A stretch of DNA of 64,000 bases. Source: Nitrincola alkalilacustris. Lineage in GTDB: Bacteria; Pseudomonadota; Gammaproteobacteria; Pseudomonadales; Balneatricaceae. Of the stretch, positions 43,293-52,423 are shown piece after piece. The stretch covers positions 434,001 to 498,000 of the forward strand of contig NZ_WBOM01000003.1 of NCBI RefSeq assembly GCF_008973755.1, written 5' to 3'. Every line of letters starts with the position of its first letter. Positions within the stretch are counted from its first letter, which is position 1. The translations under genes and the position numbers were made by a program. The notes below the pieces were generated by a model. It worked only from the letters and a program-made list of their open reading frames with translations, made no database searches and was not told the origin of the DNA.

Positions 43293-44966
43293 ATGTCTTC
43301 ATTAGCAGCAAAACCTCAAGCGGGTAGTGATGTTGCAAATCAGTCAATGGTTTCAGCAGTATTGCTCACCTTCGATCCGGATACCCAGTCTGTACTGGCA
43401 ACACTGGAGCCCTCTCCGACTGCCCATCAAATGGACCTGCCTTCACTGCAGGCTCTGCTGGAGGCTCAGGGTTATGGTGAGTTCTATGTATCAAAATCCG
43501 GCATGCATGAACTGATCACTCAGGCCAATCAGGGCAAGAGTGGTAGCATGACCATTGCTCATCGTCGCGATGCAGAGCTCGAATGGGTGATCAAGCCCGA
43601 TAAAATGGCTGTTTATCTGACGGCGATGCCTGCATATGGTGGAAAGAAAATAACGCGTGAGTGGTTGTTGGAAGAGCTGCAGGAGCAGGGAATACATGAA
43701 TCCTGTGTAGACCTGAGCGCTCTTGACCAGGTATTGGAGGCTGGTCAGGCTGAACGTTTGTGTGTCGCCCGCGGCATCGAGCCAGTACCCGGGCAGGATA
43801 GTCAGTTTGATGGACTGGTCGAGGGGTGTAAAAACCTGCTTGATGAGTATTCGGAAGAGGACCAGGTCGATTTTCATCAGATTCAGGACTTTATTGTTGT
43901 TGAGAAGGGCGAACCTCTGATGCAGCGCCTGCCACCAACGCAGGGTGTACCGGGCCTGAGTGTGCTGGGTGATATGCTCCCGACAGAGCCTGGTAATGAG
44001 TTGGAGTTTAACCCGGATGCTGATGGCGCTATTATCGATCCGGATAATCCGGATCTGTTAGTTGCTTCAGTCAAGGGCCACCCCATACTGATTGAAAATG
44101 GCGTCTATGTGGACCCGACCTTAAGGGTCAATGCTATTAATCTGGAAAGTGGCAATATTGATTTTGACGGATCGGTTGAAGTTCAGGGTGATGTCACCAG
44201 TGGTTTTTCACTCAAGGCAACGGGCGATATTTTTATTCGTGGTATGGTGGAAAAGGCAACGGTCATTGCCGGGCGAAATCTGACTATTATCGGTGGGGTG
44301 GCAGGCGAGGATCTCGGGCGGGATCAGAACAAGGAGCTGATTCTTAAAGCACGTATCAGAGCCGGGGGCAATATACGGGCTAAATATGCCAACCTCGCCT
44401 ATCTGCGTGCCGGTGGCGATATCATTATTCGAGAGTTTGTTCTGCAAAGCCATCTGTCTGCAAACGGTAGTGTGTATCTGACACAGCCTGGCAGTAAAGG
44501 CTGTATTATAGGCGGTAGAACGATTGCCCGTAATGAAATTATCGTCAATTGCCTGGGTAGTGATGCGAATGTCCCGACAGTTGCCAGAGTCGGGAGGATC
44601 AACTGCAAGCGCAAGCTGGAGGAGCAGCTCCAGGCTGAACACAAAAACTGTCTGTTGAACTGTGAAAAGCTGCAGAAAGTGCTTAAGTCAGCAGAAGCTT
44701 CCGAGCAGAAAGCGTCCATAGATAGTGATATGGTGCGTAAGATCAAGGCTACTTTGCTCTCATATGAGCAGAAGGCGGAGCGTATCAAAGGCATTCAGGC
44801 AAGGTTGAGTGCTCGCAAAAAAACGACCAGTGATGCCATCGTGACAGTCAAGGGGATGATTTTTCCAAACGTCTGCATAGGGATTGATGGTGCAAGCTTT
44901 AACAACCGGGCGCGAAAGGGTGGGTGTTCTCTTGTACGTGAGGGCTGTGAGATCGTGTCACGCTGA
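43293..44966 (+). CDS. FapA-type (DUF342) protein
   Basis: A 557-residue soluble protein. The central part is the DUF342/FapA beta-helix (VYVDPTLRVNAINLESGNIDFDGSVEVQGDVTSGFSLKATGDIFIRGMVEKATVIAGRNLTIIGGV, then RAGGNIRAKYANLAYLRAGGDIIIREFV), which is rich in hydrophobic-glycine repeats. A predicted coiled coil (about 440-525) and a short C-terminal domain follow. The N-terminal 160 residues are variable. Such proteins have been linked to polar organisation and surface functions in Vibrio, but the mechanism is unclear. It is monocistronic and convergent with a LysE gene; a hairpin overlaps both stop codons. Confidence 0.85.
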   Translation: MSSLAAKPQAGSDVANQSMVSAVLLTFDPDTQSVLATLEPSPTAHQMDLPSLQALLEAQGYGEFYVSKSGMHELITQANQGKSGSMTIAHRRDAELEWVIKPDKMAVYLTAMPAYGGKKITREWLLEELQEQGIHESCVDLSALDQVLEAGQAERLCVARGIEPVPGQDSQFDGLVEGCKNLLDEYSEEDQVDFHQIQDFIVVEKGEPLMQRLPPTQGVPGLSVLGDMLPTEPGNELEFNPDADGAIIDPDNPDLLVASVKGHPILIENGVYVDPTLRVNAINLESGNIDFDGSVEVQGDVTSGFSLKATGDIFIRGMVEKATVIAGRNLTIIGGVAGEDLGRDQNKELILKARIRAGGNIRAKYANLAYLRAGGDIIIREFVLQSHLSANGSVYLTQPGSKGCIIGGRTIARNEIIVNCLGSDANVPTVARVGRINCKRKLEEQLQAEHKNCLLNCEKLQKVLKSAEASEQKASIDSDMVRKIKATLLSYEQKAERIKGIQARLSARKKTTSDAIVTVKGMIFPNVCIGIDGASFNNRARKGGCSLVREGCEIVSR

Positions 44967-44981
44967 TTCAGTCAGCGTGAC
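44957..44981. terminator. Two-way hairpin overlapping both stop codons
   Basis: GTCACGCTGA (44957-44966) pairs perfectly with TCAGCGTGAC (44972-44981) around TTCAG. The stop codon of fapA is inside the left arm and the stop codon of the convergent LysE-type gene is inside the right arm. There is no T tract, so it may act mainly as a 3'-end stabiliser or collision barrier. Confidence 0.7.
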
Positions 44982-45589
44982 GATACCGCCAGAGCAGCGC
45001 CTGCTGAGATAAACAATCCGCCAAATACTCTGTTTTGAATACTCAGCATTTTCTCATCATGAAACCAGCGCCTGAAACGGCCGGCCAGCAGTGCTATCAA
45101 TGTCATGATGATAACATCCACAACTACCATGGTAGCGCCCAGTATGCAGTACTGCAGTACCTGGGGAGCATTGGTGTTGATGAACTGAGGCGTCAGCGCG
45201 ACGATAAAAATGATCGCCTTGGGGTTGGTCAGATTCACCAGTAAACCTTGCCTGAACAGGCGTGAGCTGGATTCAAGGTGGATCCGCTCAGCCTCTATGG
45301 CATGCACCGGTGAGATCCATTTCTGAAAGCCAAGCCAGACCAGATAACCGGCACCTACTACCTTCAGTGCAAGAAACGCGGTATCCGATGCCGCCAGCAA
45401 AGCCCCCAGGCCGATAGCGACAATCATCAGATGTATCAATAAGGCAATTTCAAGACCGATCAGAGCATGCACAACCGTTCGATAGTTGTACCTGAGACTC
45501 GTGGCGAGCACCAGAACGGCACCAGGGCCAGGGGTTGCTGCGATAATGACCGAGGCCGCAACAAAGGCGAGCCAGACACTCAAGCTCAT
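44972..45589 (-). CDS. LysE/RhtB-family exporter
   Basis: A 205-residue membrane protein with the LysE signature IIAATPGPGAVLVLATSLRYN in the first helix, VLKVVGAGYLVWLGFQKW and LVNLTNPKAIIFIVALTPQFI. It has about six helices and should export amino acids such as threonine- or homoserine-like compounds; the substrate is unknown. It starts inside the end of a small lipoprotein gene (4-base overlap), so the two are co-transcribed. Confidence 0.9.
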   Translation of the reverse strand: MSLSVWLAFVAASVIIAATPGPGAVLVLATSLRYNYRTVVHALIGLEIALLIHLMIVAIGLGALLAASDTAFLALKVVGAGYLVWLGFQKWISPVHAIEAERIHLESSSRLFRQGLLVNLTNPKAIIFIVALTPQFINTNAPQVLQYCILGATMVVVDVIIMTLIALLAGRFRRWFHDEKMLSIQNRVFGGLFISAGAALAVSSR

Positions 45590-45954
45590 TGCTTATGCTC
45601 CTTGTGCAGGTTTGCTTCCTGTGACGCTATGTACTGTTCAATGGCGGCGATGGTGACTGGGTCCAGCAGCCCGAGTCGTGGCCCCTCATAATAGCCCAGC
45701 AACTCCAGGTTGTATTGGAGTGATCTCAGCTCCAATCGTTGTCCGACCTGTCCCAGGTTTGCCTGAACCTTCCCATCATGGTAACCGAGCTTTTTAAGAG
45801 ACTGGTTGACACTGTCGACCAGAGCCTGCTCTTCAGGGATGTTATCCAACACTATAGGCTCGGGGCGCATATCATCGCAACTGCTCAGTGACAGGCACAG
45901 CAGCAAAAAAAAGATACGCGAAAGGGCGGCCATCAAGCCTTTGCTCTTATTCAT
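45586..45954 (-). CDS. Small lipoprotein with peptidoglycan-binding-like region
   Basis: A 122-residue protein with a lipoprotein signal (FFLLLCLSLSSC, lipobox LSSC, Cys at about residue 26, followed by DD, which could favour inner-membrane retention). The mature part contains SLKKLGYHDGKVQANLGQVGQRLELRSLQYNLELLGYYEGPRLGLLDPVTIAAIEQYI. Two LGYxxG-type repeats resemble the PG_binding_1 pattern. It overlaps the LysE gene by 4 bases. A role at the cell wall is an inference. Confidence 0.7.
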   Translation of the reverse strand: MNKSKGLMAALSRIFFLLLCLSLSSCDDMRPEPIVLDNIPEEQALVDSVNQSLKKLGYHDGKVQANLGQVGQRLELRSLQYNLELLGYYEGPRLGLLDPVTIAAIEQYIASQEANLHKEHKQ

Positions 45955-45986
45955 TGATCCATTCTAATCATTAAGATCTCAAATAC

Positions 45987-46015
45987 AAAAAACCGCCCAT
46001 GAAAAGGCGGTTTTT
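45987..46015. terminator. Bidirectional terminator after the AGCS transporter gene
   Basis: AAAAAACCGCC (45987-45997) and GGCGGTTTTT (46006-46015) form a stem with an 8-base loop and A/T tracts on both sides, so it can end transcription in either direction. It lies 20 bases past the stop of the minus-strand symporter gene. Confidence 0.9.
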
Positions 46016-46034
46016 GTGTGTCATGAGGCAGTGT

Positions 46035-47570
46035 TCAACTGCTGGTTGCGGGCTTGTCAACGCGCTGAATTTCACCACTGTCGATCTTGGCCCAGTAAGC
46101 GTTCAGCTCACGTTTGACGACCGGCATCAGCAGGTAAAGGCCGATGATGTTGGGGATCGCCATGGCGAACAGCATGGAGTCAGAGAAGTCGATGACAGGA
46201 CCCAGGCTCATGCTGGAGCCAATCACGATAAAGATGCAGAACACGAAGTTGTAGGCCATCTCCTTGTTGCGACCCTCACCAACCAGGAAGGTCCAGCTCT
46301 TCAGTCCATAGTAAGACCATGCAAACATGGTAGACAGTGCGAAGAGAACCACGGCTATAGCCAGCACGGTCGGGAACCAGGGCAGAACGGTCGCGTAAGC
46401 TGCTGAAGTCAATTGAACGCCTGTCAGATCTGTCAGCAAAGCGCCGCTGATGATGATCACCAAGGCTGTCATGGTGCAGATCACGACAGTGTCGATGAAC
46501 GGCTCAAGCAGTGCGACAAAACCTTCGGTTACAGGCTCTTTGGTACGTACCGCAGAGTGGGCAATGGCGGCAGATCCGATACCGGCCTCGTTGGAGAAGG
46601 CGGCACGTCTGAAGCCCTGAATCAATGCACCGAGAACACCACCGACAACCCCCTCACCGGTGAAGGCGCCACGGAAGATTTCAGCAAAGGCCCAGCCGAC
46701 CATGTCGATATTGACAACAATGATGATCAGACCGGCAAACAGATACAGGCCGGCCATCAGAGGAATCAGCTTTTCAGTAACACGACCGATAGACTTGATA
46801 CCGCCGATGATCACGCTGCCAACCACGACTGCCATCATGATCCCGAACAGCCAGCCTTTATCTGCCAGGAAGCTGTTCTCACCACCGGTGACATTTACAA
46901 CCTGTGAAAAGGCCTGGTTGGCCTGGAACATGTTGCCACCACCTAGCGCACCACCGATACAGCAGATAGCGAAGATAACGGCAAATACCTTGCCCAGACC
47001 CGGCATGTTGCGCTCTTCCTTGAGTCCACGTGCCAGATAGTACATCGGCCCACCGGAAACACGGCCATCAGGCAGTTCATTTCGATATTTGACACCCAGA
47101 ATACACTCAGTGAATTTGGATGCCATCCCCAGCAGGCCAGCCAGAATCATCCAGAAGGTGGCGCCCGCACCACCAATGGAAACAGCAACAGCCACGCCTG
47201 CGATATTACCCAGACCGACAGTACCGGACAGTGCCGTTGTCAGTGCCTGGAAGTGTGAGACCTCACCGGCATCATCCGGTTTGGAATAGCGACCACGAAC
47301 CAGATCGATCGCATGTTTGAAACCACGAAACTGGATACAACGGAAAAAGATGGTGGCAACAACACCACAGAGTACCAGCCAACCCACGATCAGAGGGAAC
47401 TGAACGCCTGCTACAGGTACGGAGTAGAAGATGACAGCACCGATGGCGTTGGCTATCGGTTCAAAAATGCTGTTGATGGTCTGATCAAACCCATTGGTCT
47501 GGGCAAAACTGCTGGAAGCAAACATCAACAGCAGCATGGATAGGATGAGTTTGTTGAGGTAATTAAGCAT
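46035..47570 (-). CDS. Alanine/glycine:cation symporter (AGCS family)
   Basis: A 511-residue, roughly 11-helix inner-membrane protein. The AGCS hallmark [33 protein letters not shown] is present, with [26 protein letters not shown] and [24 protein letters not shown]. It imports alanine, glycine or D-alanine with Na+ or H+. The N-terminus carries an extra signal-peptide-like stretch ([11 protein letters not shown]), as seen in several marine gammaproteobacterial members. I found no glycine riboswitch in the 113 bases upstream. The universal stress protein gene lies upstream on the same strand. Confidence 0.93.
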   Translation of the reverse strand: MLNYLNKLILSMLLLMFASSSFAQTNGFDQTINSIFEPIANAIGAVIFYSVPVAGVQFPLIVGWLVLCGVVATIFFRCIQFRGFKHAIDLVRGRYSKPDDAGEVSHFQALTTALSGTVGLGNIAGVAVAVSIGGAGATFWMILAGLLGMASKFTECILGVKYRNELPDGRVSGGPMYYLARGLKEERNMPGLGKVFAVIFAICCIGGALGGGNMFQANQAFSQVVNVTGGENSFLADKGWLFGIMMAVVVGSVIIGGIKSIGRVTEKLIPLMAGLYLFAGLIIIVVNIDMVGWAFAEIFRGAFTGEGVVGGVLGALIQGFRRAAFSNEAGIGSAAIAHSAVRTKEPVTEGFVALLEPFIDTVVICTMTALVIIISGALLTDLTGVQLTSAAYATVLPWFPTVLAIAVVLFALSTMFAWSYYGLKSWTFLVGEGRNKEMAYNFVFCIFIVIGSSMSLGPVIDFSDSMLFAMAIPNIIGLYLLMPVVKRELNAYWAKIDSGEIQRVDKPATSS

Positions 47571-47683
47571 GATGGATTATTCCATGTCTTGTTTTTGTTT
47601 ATAACGCGCTGCTCTGCCTGCTGCAGTTTAAAATGACAGAGTAAAGCGAAGACTCGGCTCAAAGGCCCGTTCAGGCATCTGTT

Positions 47684-48115
47684 TTAAGGTACAACAGTGA
47701 CTGGGACAGGGGAGGTCTGGACCAGTGACAAGCCCAGGCTGCCGACCATCAGGCGAGTCAGTTTGGATGAGCCTTTGCGGCCGACAAAGATCTGTGCGGC
47801 CTTTTTGTTCTTGGCTATTTCACACATCAGTTCGCTGGGGTTGCCGTAGCGGACTTCGCTGGTGACTTCCAGGCCTTGGTCGCGAAGGGCTTTGCAGGTG
47901 GGGGCGATGAACTTTTCGGCACTGGCCACTTCCTTTTCCTTGCGTGCGTGGCGCTCATGAAGCTCTTCCTGAGTCAAAAAGGAGTAGGGTGACCACTCCA
48001 GGATATGGACCAGATGAATCGTGCCACCCTGTGCCTTGGCGCATTCAACTGCAAAGTCCATGGCTCGCTGGCAAGTCTCAGTACCATCGAAGCCGACTAT
48101 AAATGTTTTAACCAT
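47684..48115 (-). CDS. Universal stress protein (UspA family)
   Basis: A 143-residue single-domain USP from the ATG at 48115 (MVKTFIVGFDGTETCQRAMDFAVE), with GGGGA upstream. The ATP-binding motif G-2x-G-9x-G-S is intact in VGRKGSSKLTRLMVGSLG, and the C-terminus ends SPVPVTVVP as usual. An in-frame extension up to 48193 lacks a start signal. ATP-binding USPs act as stress or metabolic sensors. It lies 113 bases upstream of the symporter gene on the same strand and could be co-transcribed with it. Confidence 0.92.
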   Translation of the reverse strand: MVKTFIVGFDGTETCQRAMDFAVECAKAQGGTIHLVHILEWSPYSFLTQEELHERHARKEKEVASAEKFIAPTCKALRDQGLEVTSEVRYGNPSELMCEIAKNKKAAQIFVGRKGSSKLTRLMVGSLGLSLVQTSPVPVTVVP

Positions 48116-48590
48116 GATATTTTCCCCGATTTTTATATTTTTCTGGTGGTATCCGGGACGTCTGATACCAGCCTTGTTGTGCTTACCATGCACTACCAGC
48201 CACTGCGTCGGATCAAGCGGGCAGATGCAAACTCCATAGCACTGCTATAATTTTATACCTTAGTCTTAGATTAGTATTGTCGAATTATTGAGGAGTTTAT
48301 ACAAATTCTCCGACCCGGCTTATGCACAATGGCAGTTCGCAACGGGCTGATGTGAGTCGCGAGCAAGGGGATCAGTGCTATCTGGCTAAAAGGGATACAT
48401 TATGGTTAAATATTTTTAACTTTTCGTATCACAATAATTGGTGTATTGTTAACACATATTCTGACACTCGGGTTGCCCCCGAAGAATCACCGAATTTTAG
48501 CATCCGCTATTGCATAAAATAATCAATCTGTATCCTGAATAGCGCATATTTGATGCCTTTTCAGGCTGGCCCCAGGCAAGAGGAATTCTG
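48116..48590. other. Intergenic region between usp and paaN
   Basis: No gene with coding character is seen in these 475 bases. Only weak elements are visible: an AT-rich stretch around 48400-48450 containing GTTAAC, a short TCGGG/CCCGA pairing near 48470-48485 and an AGAGGAA-type ribosome binding site just before paaN. Confidence 0.5.
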
Positions 48591-50273
48591 ATGAGTACGC
48601 CACTGAGTCAACTGTTCGAAAAACATTCTGATACGCTCAAGGGTGCGCTGAAAGCGATACGCACGCGCGACTACTGGTCACCCTACTCAGAAAATCCGAG
48701 CCCCCGTGTATACGGCGAAACGGCCAATCAGGATGGTGAAGCGGCATTCAAGGCTTATCTGGGTAAAACCTTTGAGCTGGATATGCCCGGTGCAACAGGT
48801 CAGGCTGGCGCAGAAAAATCTCCATTTGGTATCGATCTGAATGTGCAGTATCCCACAGCTGATCTGAACACACTGCTGCCCGCGATGGATGAGGCACGCA
48901 AAGCCTGGCGCGATGCCGGTGTCGATGGACGTGCTGCGGTATGTCTTGAGATTCTGGATCGTTTGAACAAGCGCAGCTTCGAGATCGCCTATGCCGTGAT
49001 GCACACCTCCGGCCAAGGGTTCATGATGGCGTTCCAGGCTGGTGGCCCGCACGCTCAGGACCGTGGTCTGGAAGCTGTTGCCTATGGTTATGAGGTGATG
49101 AGTGCCGTACCGGGTAAAGCGACCTGGACCAAGCCTCAGGGCAAGCATGATCCGCTGGTGATGGAAAAGACCTTCACGACGATGGGGCGTGGTATCGGCC
49201 TGGTGGTTGGCTGCTCAACCTTCCCGACCTGGAATACCTATCCCGGTATGTTCGCATCTCTGGTCACCGGAAATCCGGTCGTGATCAAGCCGCATGCCGG
49301 TGCGATTCTGCCGGCTGCGATCAGTGTGCGTATTGCTCAGGAGGTACTGAAAGAGTGTGGTTTGCCGCCACATATCGTCTCACTGGTGGTGGATCAGGAC
49401 CCTCAGGCACCCTGCACTAAAGAGCTGGCTCAGCACCCGCTGGTCAAACTGATCGACTTTACCGGTAATACGGCTTTCGGTGACTGGCTGGAGCAGAACT
49501 GCCCTCAGGCACAGGTATATACCGAAAAGGCTGGTGTTAACACCATCGTCATCGACTCAACCGATGACTTCAAAGGCATGGTGCGCAACCTGGCCTTCAC
49601 CCTGAGCCTCTACTCCGGCCAGATGTGTACCACACCTCAGGATATCTTCGTACCGGCAGAGGGTATCGAGACTGAAGATGGTCATAAATCCTTTGATGAA
49701 GTCGCGCAGGCGATTGCCTCCGGCGTCAGCAAATTCCTGTCTGATCCCGAGCGTGCTGCGATGGTGCTGGGTGCCGTGCAGTCCACTCTGACTGAAGAGC
49801 GTATCAAGGCCAGCGCATCGCTGGGCAATGTCGTGCTTGAGTCCAAAAAGCTGGAGAACGCACAGTTCCCGGATGCTCGCGTTTACTCGCCATTGATCAT
49901 GACCATCGATGCGGATAAGGCCGATGTCTACATGAACGAACTGTTTGGTCCGATCAGCTTTATCGTCAAATCCAACAGTCGTGAGCACAGTATTGAACTG
50001 GCCCATAAGGCTGTGAAAGAGCATGGTGCGATCACCATGGGCTGTTACAGCAAGGATGATGCGATGCTGGAGCAGATCGAAGAAGCCGCGCTGGATGCAG
50101 GCGTTGCGCTGTCGATCAACCTGACTGGTGGTGTGTTCGTCAACCAGAGTGCGGCATTCAGTGATTTCCACGCAACCGGAGCTAATCCTGCGGCCAATGC
50201 GTGCCTGACTGACTATGCGTTTGTTTCCAATCGTTTTCGCGTAGTGCAGAGTCGCCGCCACCCAAAGTCCTGA
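48591..50273 (+). CDS. paaN: PaaN-type aldehyde dehydrogenase (phenylacetate degradation family)
   Basis: A 560-residue member of the aldehyde dehydrogenase superfamily annotated as PaaN: MGRGIGLVVGCSTFPTWNTYPGMFASLVTGNPVVIKPHAGAILPAA is the cofactor region, the catalytic cysteine is in LYSGQMCTTPQDIF and the general base region is YTEKAGVNTIVIDS. It is longer than classic ALDHs because of a 100-residue N-terminal extension (FEKHSDTLKGALKAIRTRDYWSPYSENPSPRVYG), which is typical of PaaN. The family oxidises the ring-opened semialdehyde in arylacetate or related aromatic CoA pathways. Enoyl-CoA hydratase and SDR genes follow, but no paaABCDE epoxidase genes lie in the window. Confidence 0.82.
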   Translation: MSTPLSQLFEKHSDTLKGALKAIRTRDYWSPYSENPSPRVYGETANQDGEAAFKAYLGKTFELDMPGATGQAGAEKSPFGIDLNVQYPTADLNTLLPAMDEARKAWRDAGVDGRAAVCLEILDRLNKRSFEIAYAVMHTSGQGFMMAFQAGGPHAQDRGLEAVAYGYEVMSAVPGKATWTKPQGKHDPLVMEKTFTTMGRGIGLVVGCSTFPTWNTYPGMFASLVTGNPVVIKPHAGAILPAAISVRIAQEVLKECGLPPHIVSLVVDQDPQAPCTKELAQHPLVKLIDFTGNTAFGDWLEQNCPQAQVYTEKAGVNTIVIDSTDDFKGMVRNLAFTLSLYSGQMCTTPQDIFVPAEGIETEDGHKSFDEVAQAIASGVSKFLSDPERAAMVLGAVQSTLTEERIKASASLGNVVLESKKLENAQFPDARVYSPLIMTIDADKADVYMNELFGPISFIVKSNSREHSIELAHKAVKEHGAITMGCYSKDDAMLEQIEEAALDAGVALSINLTGGVFVNQSAAFSDFHATGANPAANACLTDYAFVSNRFRVVQSRRHPKS

Positions 50274-50296
50274 GCGCCAGCCTCAGTCGGTCAGTA

Positions 50297-51118
50297 GTGA
50301 CCACTGTGGCTGGCCAGATGCAGGTGCAGCAGGTGCCGTTTGAGACGATTCAGGTTGAGCTGAAGGAGGGGGTCGGTGTTATCTCGCTGAACCGCCCTGA
50401 GTCGATGAATGCGTTGAATTCGACGCTGACGCGTGAGCTGGGTGAGGCGATCGATGCCCTGGAGGCAGACGTCTCCATCGGCTGCATTATCCTGACGGGT
50501 GGCTCGCAGGTGTTTGCTGCCGGCGCCGACATCAAGGAGATGAAAGGGCAGAGTTTTGCGGATCTTTACAACCGCGACTTCCCCTATATCCAGCGAGACT
50601 GCTGGCGTGCGATAGATGATGCGCGCAAGCCGATCATTGCAGCGGTTGCCGGGTTTGCACTCGGCGGTGGCTGTGAACTGGCGATGGCGTGCGACTTCAT
50701 TATCGCGGCAGATACAGCGAAGTTCGGACAGCCCGAGATCAATATCGGCACCATGCCGGGCGCAGGCGGTACACAGCGCCTGACCCGTGCGGTGGGCAAG
50801 GCCAAAGCGATGGATATGTGCCTGAGCGGGCGGATGATGGATGTCGCTGAAGCGGAGCGCAGTGGTCTGGTATCCCAGATTGTGGCACCTGATGCACTGG
50901 CGGAAGTTGCTTATAAGACAGCACGCCGGATTGCAGCCAACTCACGCCCAGCTGTGATGATGATCAAGGAGTCGGTCCGCATGGCCGGAAATACCCATCT
51001 CAATGAAGGGATGCGTTTTGAGCGTCATGCCTTCCAGTCTACTTTTGTGTTTGAGGACTGCAAAGAGGGGATGGATGCCTTTGCCGAGAAGCGTAAGCCC
51101 ATGTTTAAGCACCGCTGA
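50297..51118 (+). CDS. Enoyl-CoA hydratase/isomerase (PaaF-like)
   Basis: A crotonase-fold enzyme of about 266-273 residues. The oxyanion-hole segments are AAGADIKEM and FALGGGCELAMACDFIIAADTAKFGQPEINIGTMPGAGGTQRL, the latter carrying both catalytic glutamates (GCELA and the P-E/G region). It adds water to trans-2-enoyl-CoA. The start is unclear: a GTG at 50297 has no good site upstream, and the ATG at 50318 (MQVQQVPFE) is equally plausible. It lies 23 bases after paaN, so co-transcription is expected and a role in the same CoA-ester pathway is likely. Confidence 0.88.
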   Translation: MTTVAGQMQVQQVPFETIQVELKEGVGVISLNRPESMNALNSTLTRELGEAIDALEADVSIGCIILTGGSQVFAAGADIKEMKGQSFADLYNRDFPYIQRDCWRAIDDARKPIIAAVAGFALGGGCELAMACDFIIAADTAKFGQPEINIGTMPGAGGTQRLTRAVGKAKAMDMCLSGRMMDVAEAERSGLVSQIVAPDALAEVAYKTARRIAANSRPAVMMIKESVRMAGNTHLNEGMRFERHAFQSTFVFEDCKEGMDAFAEKRKPMFKHR

Positions 51119-51175
51119 GAAAGAGCTTAAGCATCTCTGATTAAGTGTTTAAGATTGCTGAATAAGGGAGCGAAG

Positions 51176-51922
51176 ATGCAGTTGAAAGGCAAGCGTGTCT
51201 GGATCACCGGAGCCAGTTCCGGTATCGGTGAAGCGACCGCCCGACTGCTGGCTGCGGAGGGTGCCCTTGTGGTGCTCTCTGCACGTCGGCGCGACAAGCT
51301 CGAAGCACTGGCCGCTGAACTGAGTGGGCAGGGAGCTGATGTTCATATCGAGGTGGTGGATGTCTCCGACCGTGCAGCGATGGCGGCGGTCGGCGAGCGC
51401 CTGGCTGATCTGGGCGGTGTCGATATTCTGATCAACAATGCCGGCACCATGCCACTGAGTCCGATTCTCTCGGGTCGAGTTGATGAATGGGAGCAGATGA
51501 TTGATGTCAACATCAAGGGTGTGCTCTATGCGATCCATGCGGTTTACCCCGGCATGGCGGAGCGCAAGGATGGGCATATCGTCAATATCAGCTCTGTGGC
51601 GGCTCGGCTTACCTATCAGAGCGCTGGCGTCTATTGCGGCACTAAGCATGCGGTAAGAGCGATCTCCGACACGCTGCGCAAGGAGGCGATCCGCTTTGGT
51701 GTCCGGGTGACGGATATACAGCCTGGTTCGGTGGATACCGAACTACCGGACAGCATCCGTCACGACAAGATTCGTACCGCTGTGAAGGACAACATGTACG
51801 CGGAAGGTTCGCCGATTCTGAAGCCTGAAGATATCGCACGCGCCGTGCTTTATGTGGTAACCCAGCCAGCTCATGTTGATGTCAGCGAGTTGCTGATACG
51901 TCCTCTGATTCAGGAAAACTGA
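51176..51922 (+). CDS. Short-chain dehydrogenase/reductase (YdfG-like)
   Basis: A 248-residue classical SDR from the ATG at 51176, with AAGGGAG 5 bases upstream. TGASSGIGEATARLL binds the dinucleotide, ARRRDK suggests NADP preference, NNAG is followed by the catalytic Ser (NISSVAA), and Tyr/Lys appear in GVYCGTKHAV (YxxxK). The C-terminal DIQPGSVDTELPDSIRHDK resembles the YdfG/serine-3-dehydrogenase group, which acts on 3-hydroxy acids. It lies 57 bases after the enoyl-CoA hydratase and may be the third gene of that operon. Confidence 0.88.
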   Translation: MQLKGKRVWITGASSGIGEATARLLAAEGALVVLSARRRDKLEALAAELSGQGADVHIEVVDVSDRAAMAAVGERLADLGGVDILINNAGTMPLSPILSGRVDEWEQMIDVNIKGVLYAIHAVYPGMAERKDGHIVNISSVAARLTYQSAGVYCGTKHAVRAISDTLRKEAIRFGVRVTDIQPGSVDTELPDSIRHDKIRTAVKDNMYAEGSPILKPEDIARAVLYVVTQPAHVDVSELLIRPLIQEN

Positions 51923-51928
51923 TAACCG

Positions 51929-52408
51929 CTACTGCTCGGATGGCAGCTCGCAGGTATTCAGCCTGTCGAGCTGCTTATCCAGTTTCTGCATGATATTGAA
52001 CAGATCCCGATACTCCTTGGCCGAGAGACTACCCACCAGCGTACTTTCCCATTCCAGTGCGCGTGGGATCAGCTCATCCAGCAACGCGTGCCCCTTGTCG
52101 GTCAGGCTCAGCATCACCTCACGCTGATCATCCGTATTGCGTCGACGGTTGATCAATCCCTCGGTCGCAAGCTGGTTGACCGCGCGCGACACCTTCACCT
52201 TGTCCATCTGGCAATAGCGACCGATCTCACGTGCTGTCATCTCGTTCTGGGAGTTCAACCAGACGAGAATTCGCCACTGCGGAATACTGATGCCGAACTC
52301 TTCCTGATAGATGTGCGACAGGGAGCAACTGATACGCTGAGCCAGGTTGTTGATCCTGTAGGGCAGGAACTGCTCCAGCCTGAGTAAGACGCGATTGTGA
52401 TCCAACAT
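51929..52408 (-). CDS. MarR-family transcriptional regulator
   Basis: About 159 residues from the ATG at 52408; an in-frame TTG at 52417 would add three. The winged HTH is visible: WRILVWLNSQNEMTAREIGRYCQMDKVKVSRAVNQLATEGLINRRRNTDDQREVMLSLTDKG, with the DxR wing motif. It follows the efflux gene on the same strand by 15 bases, so it probably represses its own operon and responds to an aromatic or phenolic ligand (inference). It is convergent with the SDR gene at a distance of 6 bases. Confidence 0.9.
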   Translation of the reverse strand: MLDHNRVLLRLEQFLPYRINNLAQRISCSLSHIYQEEFGISIPQWRILVWLNSQNEMTAREIGRYCQMDKVKVSRAVNQLATEGLINRRRNTDDQREVMLSLTDKGHALLDELIPRALEWESTLVGSLSAKEYRDLFNIMQKLDKQLDRLNTCELPSEQ

Positions 52409-52423
52409 AGTCTCCAAGAGCGG

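Noticed and set aside
47571-47683. Glycine riboswitch upstream of the AGCS symporter
   Set aside because: The conserved aptamer core was not found in either half of this 113-base spacer.
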